Made by a program: the position numbers and the translations under genes. A DNA stretch of 7,332 nucleotides from Sphingomonadaceae bacterium (GTDB lineage: Bacteria > Pseudomonadota > Alphaproteobacteria > Sphingomonadales > Sphingomonadaceae): assembly GCA_013821585.1 (NCBI GenBank), contig JACDGO010000099.1, forward strand, positions 1 to 7,332, read 5' to 3'. This document shows, piece by piece, positions 1 to 7,143 of the stretch. Below the pieces are notes generated by a model that was not told the DNA's origin, did not search any database, and saw only the letters and a list, made by a program, of their open reading frames with translations. The first letter of the stretch is position 1. Each line of letters starts with the position of its first letter.

Positions 1-1
1 G

Positions 2-940
2 GGGATCCTGATGGCGGGCCAGCAGGTTGCGCTCGGCAAATACCTGGCCTTCAGCCGCGGGCAGGAAGCGGGCGCCGACGAATCCGCGAAGCGCTTCATG
101 CATACGGCCGGAGTGAGCGGGCGCGGGATCATTTCATTCTTCAAGAAGCTCCAGAATCTGGAATTCCGCTATTCGGTGCCCCAAGACACTTATGCCACCG
201 ATCACCCGCTGACGGGGGATCGTATCGCCGTGCTTCAGGAAGCGCTCGCCGCCGATCCCGCGTGGAACAAGCCGACCGACCCGCTGCTCGAGGCGCGCTT
301 CCAGCGCGTAAAGGCCAAGCTCAACGGCTATATCCTCGACGCCAAGGACACGTTCAACCGCTACCCGGAAAGCGACCGGTCGATCGCGGCGCACTACGCG
401 CGCGCCTATGCGTGGCACAAGTCGGCCTATCCCGACAAAGCGCTCGCCGAGGCCGACGCCTTGCTGGCGACAGCGCCGCACGACCCGTATTTCGAGGAGC
501 TGAAAGGTCAGATCCTGCTCGAATCGGGGCGTCCCGCCGAGGCGCTGGTGCTGCTGCGCGACGCGGTCCAGCGCACCGACTATCAGCCGCTGATCGCCGC
601 TTTGTTCGGTCATGCACTGATCGCGACCGAGAATCCGGCGAACTATGAGGAGGCGAAGCGTATCCTCCATTCGGCGATCGCGCGCGACGATCAGAACCCG
701 TTCGCCTGGTATCAACTGGGCGTGATCTATACTCAGCAGGGCGACGCGCCTCGTGCCGCGCTCGCCAGCGCCGAGCGCTACAATCTCGAGGGCAAGGCGC
801 GCCCGGCGCTCGCCAACGCCGAGCTCGCGATGCGCGGGCTCGCGACCGGAACGCCCGACTGGCTGCGCGCGCAGGACATCGCGCTCGTCTCGAAGACGCA
901 GGCCGACGACGACAAGCGCCACCACCGGCGGCAGCAATGA
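2..940 (+). CDS. M48 family zinc metalloprotease with C-terminal TPR-like region (5' truncated by window)
   Basis: This is the C-terminal part of a BepA/YfgC-like periplasmic M48 metallopeptidase. Such proteins take part in outer-membrane protein quality control. The frame is open to the window edge, and the ATG at 11 is internal rather than a start. The HExxH zinc site must lie upstream and is not visible. What remains begins with SRGQEAGAD (bases 53-79), which fits the segment carrying the third zinc-ligand Glu (codon 65-67) followed by the conserved AD. A downstream HPLTGDR resembles the family's HP..eR signature. From about base 370 the protein is alpha-helical and Ala/Leu-rich, with helix pairs such as YARAYAWHKSAYPDKALAEA and AWYQLGVIYTQQGD. 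These look like tetratricopeptide repeats, the usual C-terminal partner domain. The tail is charged (DDDKRHHRRQQ). The stop overlaps the next start as ATGA. Family assignment is good; the precise role and any signal peptide cannot be judged. Confidence 0.85.
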   Translation, partial: GILMAGQQVALGKYLAFSRGQEAGADESAKRFMHTAGVSGRGIISFFKKLQNLEFRYSVPQDTYATDHPLTGDRIAVLQEALAADPAWNKPTDPLLEARFQRVKAKLNGYILDAKDTFNRYPESDRSIAAHYARAYAWHKSAYPDKALAEADALLATAPHDPYFEELKGQILLESGRPAEALVLLRDAVQRTDYQPLIAALFGHALIATENPANYEEAKRILHSAIARDDQNPFAWYQLGVIYTQQGDAPRAALASAERYNLEGKARPALANAELAMRGLATGTPDWLRAQDIALVSKTQADDDKRHHRRQQ

Positions 941-1662
941 CCGAGAAAGGAATGCGCGTGACGATCGGACTGGCGGCTTTACTAACGGGCGCCGCAGCTG
1001 GCGCGGTCGCCGCAGGCGGGCAGGCCTCAGCCGCCGACCGCTCCGCGATCGAGCGCGTCGTCCACGACTATATCCTCGCGCACCCCGAAATCCTCCCCGA
1101 AGCGATGGACCGCCTTCAGCAGCGCGAGATCGCCAAGGCAGTCAGGGCGAACCGCGCGGTTATAGAAAAACCCTTCGCCAATGCGTGGGAAGGCGCGGCC
1201 GACGCCGACGTAACCCTCGTCGAATTCTTCGACTATGCGTGCGGATACTGCCGCGCGTCGCTGCCCGACATCGACCGGCTGCTGCGCGAGGACAAGCACA
1301 TCAAGATCGTCTACCGCGAATTCCCCGTGCTCGGTCCCGACAGCGAGGAGGCTGCGCGCATCAGCCTCGCGGCGGCGAAGGGCACGCGCTACGCCGCCTT
1401 CCACCGCGCGCTTTACGCGTCCGGCCGCCCAGACACCCGTGCGCGCTCGAACGTCGCGCATCAATTCGGGCTGAATCCGAACGAATCGCTCACCCCCGAC
1501 GCCGCGCAGGAAATCGCCGCCAACCGCGACCTTCAGCGCGCCCTGAACCTGACGGGCACACCCAGTTGGGTGGTCGGCGACAGGGTGCTATCCGGTGCGG
1601 TCGGCTATGACGGGCTCAAGGCAGCGATCGCGGAGGCGCGCAGTAAAAGGGGACAGTCATGA
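937..1662 (+). CDS. DsbA family thiol:disulfide oxidoreductase, ScsC/Com1-like
   Basis: This is a predicted exported thioredoxin-fold protein that would catalyse disulfide formation or isomerisation in the periplasm. A hydrophobic N-terminus (residues about 8-28) ending in ASA-AD looks like a signal peptide cleaved near residue 32. Residues 35-75 (including VVHDYILAHPEILPEAMDRL) match the helical N-terminal extension found in ScsC-type proteins. The catalytic centre is C102-G-Y-C105 within FFDYACGYCR, and the cis-proline loop is TGTPSW (P209). The length of 241 aa is usual. The start is uncertain. ATG 937 gives the ATGA overlap with the protease gene but has no convincing ribosome-binding site. 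GTG 958 has AAAGGA at 946-951 at good spacing and would still leave a hydrophobic leader, although a less basic one. An ATG at 952 is a third option. The neighbours (periplasmic protease, exported hydrolase) agree with an envelope role. A DsbB- or ScsB-like partner is not in the window. Confidence 0.88.
   Translation: MTEKGMRVTIGLAALLTGAAAGAVAAGGQASAADRSAIERVVHDYILAHPEILPEAMDRLQQREIAKAVRANRAVIEKPFANAWEGAADADVTLVEFFDYACGYCRASLPDIDRLLREDKHIKIVYREFPVLGPDSEEAARISLAAAKGTRYAAFHRALYASGRPDTRARSNVAHQFGLNPNESLTPDAAQEIAANRDLQRALNLTGTPSWVVGDRVLSGAVGYDGLKAAIAEARSKRGQS
1648..1653 (+). promoter_or_regulatory. Shine-Dalgarno for the M20 hydrolase
   Basis: AGGGGA lies five bases before ATG 1659, inside the end of the upstream DsbA-type gene. 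It supports the start that overlaps the upstream stop as ATGA and implies translational coupling. Confidence 0.6.
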
Positions 1663-2927
1663 ATTTGGGGACATTTTGCGCGATGTCGTTGGCAGGCGCC
1701 GCTGTGACCGGCTTCCCGGCGTACGCCGCTCCGGCCAGGAAGAACGCCCGGCTGTGGTCCGCCGCCGAACACGCGCGGCCCGCGCAGCTTCAATTCCTCG
1801 AGCAGATCGTGAACATCGATTCGGGCACGGGCGACGTCGAAGGCGGGCGCAAGGTCGCGGCGCTGGTCACCGATCGGCTGAAGGCCCTCGGCATGACGGT
1901 CGAGAGCGTCGCGGCCGAAGCGCCGGGCCTGCCCGAAAACACCGTCGCCACGATCAGCGGCACGGGGAAGGGCCGCATCCTGATGATCGGTCATATCGAC
2001 ACCGTCTTCGGTCCCGGCGCCGTCGCCAAGCGGCCGTATCATATCGACGGCCCGCGCGCGCTCGGACCCGGCGTTTCCGACGAAAAGGGCGGTGTCGTCG
2101 AAGGACTCTTCGCGCTCCAGTTGCTTCACGATCTGAACTTCAAGGATTACGCGCAGATCACGTTCCTCGTCGAAACCTCGGAGGAACGCGGGTCGCCCGG
2201 CACGCAGGCGCTGATCCGCAAGCTCGTGTCGGCGGCCGATGTCGAGCTCAATCTCGAGCCCGGTGATGCGCCCGACGTCCTGACCGTCTGGCGCAAGGGC
2301 GCCACAACCTTCCACATTGACGTCAAGGGCCGTGCCGCGCACGCCGGCGTCTCCCCGCAAGACGGGCGCAACGCGGCGGTCGAGCTGATCCACCAGATCC
2401 AGGCCGCCGACGTCTTCCCCAAATCGGGCGACGGCTTGACCGCGAATCTGACCCTGATGAGCGCGGGCACGCGCGCGAATATTATCCCCGAGGACGCGTC
2501 TGCGGGGATCAACGTCCGCGTCCGCGACAAAGGCGACTTCGAGCGCGTCGAGCGGACGCTGCGTCACAACGCCGAGACGACAATCGTCCCCGACACGCGC
2601 GTGACGGTGAGCCGTGAACCCGCCTTCCTGCCCCTGCCGAGCAATGCCGCGACCGAAGCGCTCGCGGCGCGCGCCGAAGCTCTTTACGCGGGCATAGGCA
2701 TGAAGCTGGGACGCGGCGGAAACGGCGGCGCGTCCGAATCCGCGCTGGCCTATGACGCCGGCGTGCCGGCGCTCGACGGATTGGGACCGGTCGGCGGGGG
2801 GTTCCATTCCGAACGCGAGTTTCTGGAGCTCGCCTCGGTGACGCCGCGGCTCTACATGCTTGCCGGACTGATCATGGACTTGGGCCGGTCGCCGCCGGCG
2901 CGAAGTCAGGCTGGGGCCGGCCACTGA
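1659..2927 (+). CDS. M20 family metallopeptidase, glutamate carboxypeptidase (CPG2)-like, exported
   Basis: This is a di-zinc exopeptidase of the M20 family, closest in pattern to carboxypeptidase G2. CPG2 removes C-terminal glutamate from folates and other N-acyl glutamates. The length of 422 aa is close to CPG2 (about 415). The leader [23 protein letters not shown] looks like a signal peptide cleaved near residue 23, so the enzyme probably acts in the periplasm. Visible active-site residues are H112 (GHIDTVF), bridging D141 ([10 protein letters not shown]), catalytic E175 and ligand E176 (ETSEERGS), E200 (NLEPGD) and H383 (GGGFHSE). These fall at almost the same numbers as recalled for CPG2. 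The inserted dimerisation domain runs about 210-325 and contains the family motif [10 protein letters not shown] with H228. One difference is that the usual GGGTDA/GGGSDA loop before the last zinc ligand reads [12 protein letters not shown] (351-362), without the Asp. Substrate is not provable; a related gamma-glutamyl or amino-acyl substrate is possible. Confidence 0.9.
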   Translation: MNLGTFCAMSLAGAAVTGFPAYAAPARKNARLWSAAEHARPAQLQFLEQIVNIDSGTGDVEGGRKVAALVTDRLKALGMTVESVAAEAPGLPENTVATISGTGKGRILMIGHIDTVFGPGAVAKRPYHIDGPRALGPGVSDEKGGVVEGLFALQLLHDLNFKDYAQITFLVETSEERGSPGTQALIRKLVSAADVELNLEPGDAPDVLTVWRKGATTFHIDVKGRAAHAGVSPQDGRNAAVELIHQIQAADVFPKSGDGLTANLTLMSAGTRANIIPEDASAGINVRVRDKGDFERVERTLRHNAETTIVPDTRVTVSREPAFLPLPSNAATEALAARAEALYAGIGMKLGRGGNGGASESALAYDAGVPALDGLGPVGGGFHSEREFLELASVTPRLYMLAGLIMDLGRSPPARSQAGAGH

Positions 2928-2932
2928 TCCGC

Positions 2933-3628
2933 GTGCTTGGCGCCCTCACCCGCTCCGTCGGCGATCTCGCCGATCCCCGCATCGTTGCAATCCTCGTCCG
3001 TTCGCTCGCCGTCACACTCGTCATCTTCGCCGTGCTCGGCGTCGTTCTCGCGTGGCTGCTCCACGGCGCGGACCTGTGCGCCTGGCTGGACAGCGAGCCT
3101 TGCCCCCTTGGCCTGACGACGAGCGGCGCTGGGGCATTCGTGGTCGCCGCGCTCGGCCTCTGGCTTCTCTTTCCCGCGGTCGCGCTCGGCGTGATTTCCG
3201 CCTATGTCGACCGGATCGTGGAAGCGATCGAGGCAAGCCATTATCCGCTATCGCTGGTCGACGCCCGCCCGCTCGGTCTGCTGCGAGGAAGTCTGCTCGG
3301 CTTGCGTTCGATGCTCAGGGTGATCGTCTACAACCTGATTGCGCTGCCGTTCTACCTGTTGCTGCTGATCACCGGCGTAGGGACGGTCGTATTGTTCGTG
3401 CTGGTCAACGCGCTCGCCTTCGGTCGCGACCTCGGGGAGATCGTCTCTTCGCGTCACAGCGAAGGACGCGAGTGGCTGCGCGCGACACTGGTCGAACGCG
3501 CGCTGATCGGCTCCGTCGTCGCCGCGATCTTCCTTGTGCCCTTCGCAAATCTTCTCGCGCCCGTGCTCGGCGCCGCGATGATGACGCATCTTTTTCACAC
3601 ACAGAGTTCTGGGAGAGCAATGCCATGA
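2933..3628 (+). CDS. EI24 domain-containing integral membrane protein
   Basis: This multi-pass inner-membrane protein belongs to the EI24 family, which includes the CysZ sulfate permease. Hydrophobic segments are at about residues 24-43, 68-91, 129-162 (long enough for a hairpin) and 191-218. The C-terminal motif [20 protein letters not shown] (203-222) is typical of bacterial EI24 proteins, as is the N-terminal [13 protein letters not shown]. The start is a GTG five bases after the upstream stop, with no strong Shine-Dalgarno. It fits the usual family N-terminus and there is no better start downstream. The stop overlaps the frmA start as ATGA. Many alphaproteobacterial members have no assigned function. 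CysZ-like sulfate transport is possible but not shown, and the short length (231 aa) is slightly below E. coli CysZ. Confidence 0.82.
   Translation: MLGALTRSVGDLADPRIVAILVRSLAVTLVIFAVLGVVLAWLLHGADLCAWLDSEPCPLGLTTSGAGAFVVAALGLWLLFPAVALGVISAYVDRIVEAIEASHYPLSLVDARPLGLLRGSLLGLRSMLRVIVYNLIALPFYLLLLITGVGTVVLFVLVNALAFGRDLGEIVSSRHSEGREWLRATLVERALIGSVVAAIFLVPFANLLAPVLGAAMMTHLFHTQSSGRAMP
3611..3616 (+). promoter_or_regulatory. Shine-Dalgarno for frmA
   Basis: GGGAGA lies eight bases before ATG 3625. It fixes the frmA start and argues against the long in-frame extension upstream, which would run through the whole EI24 gene in the wrong frame. Confidence 0.6.
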
Positions 3629-4734
3629 AGTCCCGCGCCGCGGTCGCGTTCGAAGCGAAGCGTCCGCTCGAGATCGTCGAGGTCGATCTGGAGGGGCCGA
3701 AGGCCGGCGAGGTGCTCGTCGAGATCATGGCGACGGGCATCTGCCATACAGACGCCTACACGCTCGACGGGCTCGACAGCGAGGGGATCTTTCCTTCGAT
3801 CCTCGGACATGAAGGCGCGGGAGCCGTTCGCGAGGTCGGCCCCGGCGTGACGAGCGTGAAGCCCGGCGATCATGTCATCCCGCTCTACACGCCCGAGTGC
3901 CGCCAGTGTAAATCTTGCCTGTCCGGCAAGACCAACCTGTGCACCGCGATCCGCGCGACGCAGGGGAAAGGCGTGATGCCCGACGGGACGAGCCGGTTCA
4001 GCTATCAGGGCAAGCCAATCTTTCACTATATGGGCTGCTCGACCTTCTCGAACTTCACCGTGCTCCCCGAGATCGCGGTGGCGAAGATCCGCGACGACGC
4101 GCCATTCAATAGCGCCTGCTACGTCGGCTGCGGCGTGACGACGGGCGTCGGCGCGGTGGTCAACACCGCCAAGGTGCAGGTCGGCGACACGGTGATCGTG
4201 TTCGGGCTCGGCGGTATCGGGTTGAACGTGCTCCAGGGGGCGCGGCTGGCCGGCGCGGGGATGATCGTCGGCGTCGACATCAATGCGGACCGGGAGGAAT
4301 GGGGCAAGCGTTTCGGCATGACGCACTTCGTCGATCCGAAAACGGTCGATGGCGATATCGTCGCGCATCTCGTCGCGCTGACCGACGGTGGCGCGGATTA
4401 TACGTTCGACTGCACCGGCAACACGACTGTGATGCGTCAGGCGCTCGAGGCGTGCCACCGCGGCTGGGGCACCTCGATCGTCATCGGCGTGGCCGAGGCG
4501 GGCAAGGAAATTTCGACCCGCCCGTTCCAGCTCGTCACCGGGCGCAACTGGCGCGGGACGGCATTCGGCGGCGCGAAGGGACGCACCGACGTGCCGAAGA
4601 TCGTCGATTGGTATATGCAGGGCAAGATCGCGATCGACCCGATGATCACCCACGTCCTGACACTCGACGAGATCAACAGGGGCTTCGACCTGATGCATGC
4701 GGGCGAGAGCATTCGTAGCGTGGTGGTTTACTGA
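3625..4734 (+). CDS. frmA: S-(hydroxymethyl)glutathione dehydrogenase / class III alcohol dehydrogenase
   Basis: This cytoplasmic zinc enzyme oxidises S-hydroxymethylglutathione with NAD+ to S-formylglutathione, the key step of glutathione-dependent formaldehyde detoxification. It may also reduce S-nitrosoglutathione. It is 369 aa, the usual length. Catalytic zinc ligands are C40 (GICHTD), H62 with E63 (GHEG) and C169 (GCGVTTG). The structural zinc site is C92, C95, C98 and C106 ([16 protein letters not shown]). The NAD fold has GLGGIG at 194-199, with acidic D218 selecting NAD. Class III markers are present: D51 and E53 in LDSEG, R110 in [17 protein letters not shown], and the end ESIRSVVVY. 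The residue aligned with the glutathione-adduct-binding Lys of human ADH5 is R279, a conservative change. ATG 3625 overlaps the EI24 stop. A VOC gene follows after 16 bases. No fghA is found next to it in this window. The symbol adhC is also used. Confidence 0.96.
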   Translation: MKSRAAVAFEAKRPLEIVEVDLEGPKAGEVLVEIMATGICHTDAYTLDGLDSEGIFPSILGHEGAGAVREVGPGVTSVKPGDHVIPLYTPECRQCKSCLSGKTNLCTAIRATQGKGVMPDGTSRFSYQGKPIFHYMGCSTFSNFTVLPEIAVAKIRDDAPFNSACYVGCGVTTGVGAVVNTAKVQVGDTVIVFGLGGIGLNVLQGARLAGAGMIVGVDINADREEWGKRFGMTHFVDPKTVDGDIVAHLVALTDGGADYTFDCTGNTTVMRQALEACHRGWGTSIVIGVAEAGKEISTRPFQLVTGRNWRGTAFGGAKGRTDVPKIVDWYMQGKIAIDPMITHVLTLDEINRGFDLMHAGESIRSVVVY

Positions 4735-4738
4735 GTTC

Positions 4739-4745
4739 GGAGGAG
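4739..4745 (+). promoter_or_regulatory. Strong Shine-Dalgarno for the VOC gene
   Basis: GGAGGAG lies five bases before ATG 4751. It is the best ribosome-binding site in the window and decides against an 18-residue longer product starting at 4697 inside frmA. It sits in one of the few non-coding gaps, the 16 bases between frmA and the VOC gene. Confidence 0.8.
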
Positions 4746-4750
4746 AGAAA

Positions 4751-5131
4751 ATGTACAGTCACATGATGGTGGGCAGCAACGACATCGCGCGCTCGAAGAA
4801 ATTCTATGACGCGACGTTCGCGGCGTTCGGCGGCAAACCCGCGTTCGAGGATGCGAAGGGGCGGCTGGTCTACGCGCACAACGGGGGAACGTTCATCGTG
4901 ACGGCGCCGATCAACGGCGAACCCGCGACGCACGGCAACGGCTGCACGATCGGCTTCGCGATGACGCCAGAACAGGCCGACGCATGGCACAAGGTGGGTG
5001 TCGAGACGGACGGAACCGCAATCGAGGACGCGCCGGGCGTGCGCGAGGGCGGCGGCACGAAATACTACCTCGCCTATCTGCGCGATCCCGACGGCAACAA
5101 GCTTTGTGCGCTGCACCGCATGCCTGCCTGA
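4751..5131 (+). CDS. VOC (glyoxalase/bleomycin resistance fold) family protein
   Basis: This is a 126-aa single VOC protein made of two beta-alpha-beta-beta-beta modules. Module one begins MYSHMMVGSNDIARSKKFYD, with H4 as the probable first metal ligand and the FYD/GG.P pattern of the family. Module two begins near residue 61 and ends in YYLAYLRDPDGNKLCALHR, which contains the RDPDGN turn typical of glyoxalase-like proteins. The position where relatives often have a metal-binding His (GNG-H-I/V-F) appears to be Thr in GNGCTIGF (63-69), and C119 stands near the place of the usual C-terminal acidic ligand, so the metal site may be altered. VOC proteins include glyoxalase I, dioxygenases and resistance proteins; I cannot choose among these. 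Position directly after frmA suggests a glutathione-adduct or aldehyde-related role, which is inference. The next gene starts three bases after its stop. Confidence 0.88.
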   Translation: MYSHMMVGSNDIARSKKFYDATFAAFGGKPAFEDAKGRLVYAHNGGTFIVTAPINGEPATHGNGCTIGFAMTPEQADAWHKVGVETDGTAIEDAPGVREGGGTKYYLAYLRDPDGNKLCALHRMPA

Positions 5132-5134
5132 GCG

Positions 5135-6370
5135 ATGGACGGGCGCCACGACGTGCTGATCGTCGGAGCGGGGCATGGCGGCGCGCAGGCAGCGATCGCG
5201 CTCAGACAAGCCAAGTTCGAGGGCAGCATCGCAATCGCCGGCGACGAGCCGGAGATTCCTTACGAACGGCCGCCGTTGTCGAAGGACTATCTGGCGGGCG
5301 AGAAGCCGTTCGAGCGCCTCCTGATCCGGCCGGCGGCGTTCTGGGAAGAGCGCGGAGTCGCGATGCTGACGCGAACGTGCGTCACGCGCGTCTTTGCCGA
5401 AGCGCACAGCGTCGAGACCGAGGACGGCAGGACGCTTGGCTATGGGCATCTGGTTTGGGCTGCCGGCGGTCGCCCGCGCCGCCTTGCCTGCGAAGGCCAT
5501 GACGTGACGGGCGTCCACACCGTCCGCACGCGCGCCGATGTCGACCGGATGATCGGCGAACTCGCGGGAACCAGCCACGCGGTCGTCGTAGGCGGCGGCT
5601 ATATCGGCCTGGAAGCGGCGGCGGTGCTGACCAAGCTCGGCAAGAAAGTGACGGTGATCGAGGCGCTCGACCGGGTTCTGGCGCGTGTCGCCGGCGAGCC
5701 GCTGTCGCGCTTCTATGAAGCCGAGCACCGCGCGCACGGCGTCGATGTTCGGCTCGACGCGACCGTCGACCGGATCGAAGCGGAGGGAGGCCGCGTCTCG
5801 GGCGTCCATCTCGTCGGCGGTGAGGTCCTGGCCTGCGAGATGGTGATCGTCGGCATCGGCATCATCCCCGCGATCGAGCCGCTGCGCGCGGGCGGCGCGG
5901 TCTGCTCGAACGGCGTCGAGGTCGACGGGCATTGCCGCACCAGCCTCCCCGATATCTTCGCGATCGGGGACTGCGCGGCGCACGCGAGCGACTTCGCGGG
6001 CGGCGCGACGATCCGGCTCGAATCGGTCCAGAACGCCCACGATCAGGCGAACGTCGTCGCCCGGACGATCGCCGGCGGCGACGACGCACCCTATCACGCG
6101 GTGCCGTGGTTCTGGTCGAACCAGTACGACCTTCGCCTTCAGACGGTCGGCCTATCGATCGGGTTCGACGCGGCGGTGACGCGCGGCGACCCCGCGTCGC
6201 GCAGCTTTTCGGTCGTATATCTGAAGGGCGGAAAGGTCGTCGCGCTCGACTGCGTCAACGCGGTCAGGGACTATGTCCAGGGCAAGGCGCTCGTCGTGGG
6301 CGGGATCGCCGCTGCCCCTGCCTTGCTCGCCGACGCGAACATTCCGCTCAAGGAGATCGCGGCGCGGTGA
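5135..6370 (+). CDS. FAD-dependent NAD(H) oxidoreductase, ferredoxin/rubredoxin reductase type
   Basis: This is a 411-aa flavoprotein of the BphA4/putidaredoxin-reductase family. It would pass electrons between NAD(P)H and a small iron-sulfur protein in the cytoplasm. The FAD-binding Rossmann motif is VGAGHGG at 10-16. [10 protein letters not shown] (44-53) is the family's conserved FAD-contacting segment, with K50. The NAD-binding motif is GGGYIG at 153-158, with E176 ending the second strand (VTVIEA), which favours NADH over NADPH. The second FAD motif is IFAIGDC with D279. From about 325 a Reductase_C-type domain follows, opening with PWFWSNQYD. No ferredoxin or rubredoxin gene is visible beside it. 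It starts three bases after the VOC stop without a clear ribosome-binding site, and its stop overlaps fdhD as GTGA. Coupling to fdhD suggests service to a molybdoenzyme or formate-linked electron transfer. It may equally serve an unlinked oxygenase. Confidence 0.93.
   Translation: MDGRHDVLIVGAGHGGAQAAIALRQAKFEGSIAIAGDEPEIPYERPPLSKDYLAGEKPFERLLIRPAAFWEERGVAMLTRTCVTRVFAEAHSVETEDGRTLGYGHLVWAAGGRPRRLACEGHDVTGVHTVRTRADVDRMIGELAGTSHAVVVGGGYIGLEAAAVLTKLGKKVTVIEALDRVLARVAGEPLSRFYEAEHRAHGVDVRLDATVDRIEAEGGRVSGVHLVGGEVLACEMVIVGIGIIPAIEPLRAGGAVCSNGVEVDGHCRTSLPDIFAIGDCAAHASDFAGGATIRLESVQNAHDQANVVARTIAGGDDAPYHAVPWFWSNQYDLRLQTVGLSIGFDAAVTRGDPASRSFSVVYLKGGKVVALDCVNAVRDYVQGKALVVGGIAAAPALLADANIPLKEIAAR
6350..6355 (+). 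promoter_or_regulatory. Shine-Dalgarno for fdhD
   Basis: AAGGAG lies inside the end of the reductase gene, eleven bases before GTG 6367. The spacing is slightly long but the match is good. It supports the GTG start that overlaps the reductase stop. Confidence 0.55.
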
Positions 6371-7143
6371 CCGGTGCGCGCGACCTTCCGTTCGACCGGA
6401 TCGGCGCGGACGGGGCGCGCGGGGCGATCGTCAGGCCGGTCGCGATCGAGACGCCGGTAGCGATCGCGTTCAACGGCATCGGCTATGCGGTAATGATGGC
6501 GAGCCCCGTCGACCTCGATGATTTCGCTGTCGGCTTCGCGCGCGGCGAGCGGCTGATCGAGCGGGCGCGAGACGTTCTTTCGATCGATCGCGTCGAGCGC
6601 CCCCAAGGCGAACTGCTGCGCGTCAATCTCGCGCCCGAATGCGCGACGCGCGTCGTCGATCGCGTCCGGCATCGCGTGTCTGAATCCTCGTGCGGATTGT
6701 GCGGCATAGAGAATCTCGAGCAGGCGCTGCGTCCGCTGCCGCGCGTCGCGGCGCAAAGCGCGACCGACGAGGCTGCGGTGTTTCGCGCGCTCGGTGAGCT
6801 GCGCTCGCGTCAACCGCTCAACGCGGCGACGGGCGCGGTCCATGCCGCGGCGCAGTGCGCGGCCGACGGAAGCATCGTTCGTGTGCGCGAGGATGTCGGC
6901 CGCCACAACGCTTTCGACAAGTTGATCGGCGCTATGCTGCGCGAATGTGCGAAATGGGACGGCGGCTTTGCGCTCCTTTCCGCGCGCTGCTCCTACGAGC
7001 TCGTCGAAAAGGCAGTGCTGAGCGGCTGTCCGATGCTCGCGACCATCTCCGCGCCGACGACGCTTGCCGTTGCCCGTGCCGCGGAAGCAGGCCTGAGGCT
7101 CATCGTCCTCGCCCGCTCCGACGCGATTCTGGAAAGCCCGTGA
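6367..7143 (+). CDS. fdhD: Formate dehydrogenase accessory sulfurtransferase FdhD
   Basis: FdhD moves sulfur from a cysteine desulfurase to the bis-MGD molybdenum cofactor and is needed for active formate dehydrogenase. The 258-aa product fits the family (about 250-280). Family motifs in order are [10 protein letters not shown] (28-37), [16 protein letters not shown] (42-57), the sulfur-relay pair C109-x-x-C112 in SSCGLCG, TGAVHAA (155-161), [16 protein letters not shown] (173-188), [12 protein letters not shown] (205-216) and [15 protein letters not shown] (228-242). The frequent EGI segment is altered to ERLI (61-64), probably harmless. The GTG start gives a GTGA overlap with the reductase gene. 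An open frame continues far upstream, but that part is a shadow of the reductase. The stop overlaps mobA in the same way. The target is presumably a molybdenum formate dehydrogenase or related oxidoreductase (FdhF/YdeP type), which is not in the window. Confidence 0.96.
   Translation: MTGARDLPFDRIGADGARGAIVRPVAIETPVAIAFNGIGYAVMMASPVDLDDFAVGFARGERLIERARDVLSIDRVERPQGELLRVNLAPECATRVVDRVRHRVSESSCGLCGIENLEQALRPLPRVAAQSATDEAAVFRALGELRSRQPLNAATGAVHAAAQCAADGSIVRVREDVGRHNAFDKLIGAMLRECAKWDGGFALLSARCSYELVEKAVLSGCPMLATISAPTTLAVARAAEAGLRLIVLARSDAILESP

Noticed and set aside
753..1610. A 285-codon plus-strand frame overlapping the protease and DsbA-type genes
   Set aside because: It is an Arg/Ser/Pro-rich shadow with no domain, and it overlaps two supported genes in another frame.
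1605..2924. A 439-codon open frame on the minus strand
   Set aside because: It is antisense to the M20 hydrolase, which has a full set of catalytic motifs. The translation is Arg/Asp/Gly/Ala-rich with no recognisable domain, as expected from GC-rich third positions.
3052..3624. In-frame 191-residue N-terminal extension of frmA suggesting a fusion protein
   Set aside because: The extension is an out-of-frame reading of the EI24 gene, full of Arg and Pro. The product from ATG 3625 has the exact usual FrmA length and a ribosome-binding site.
3595..4698. A 367-codon minus-strand frame opposite frmA
   Set aside because: It is rich in His, Arg, Asp and Ala without domain signals, and it mirrors the strongly conserved frmA codons.
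4697..4750. Longer start for the VOC protein inside frmA
   Set aside because: The extra 18 residues do not fit the VOC fold, and GGAGGAG directly precedes ATG 4751, where the typical family N-terminus begins.
4673..6097. A 474-codon open frame on the minus strand
   Set aside because: It runs antisense across the end of frmA, the VOC gene and the reductase gene, all of which are clearly real. Its composition is low-complexity Arg/Asp/Ala/Val and no family motif is seen.
5932..6366. Long upstream in-frame extension of fdhD
   Set aside because: This part is Arg/Pro-rich shadow of the reductase gene, whose FAD motif and C-terminal domain occupy the same bases. FdhD motifs begin only after GTG 6367.
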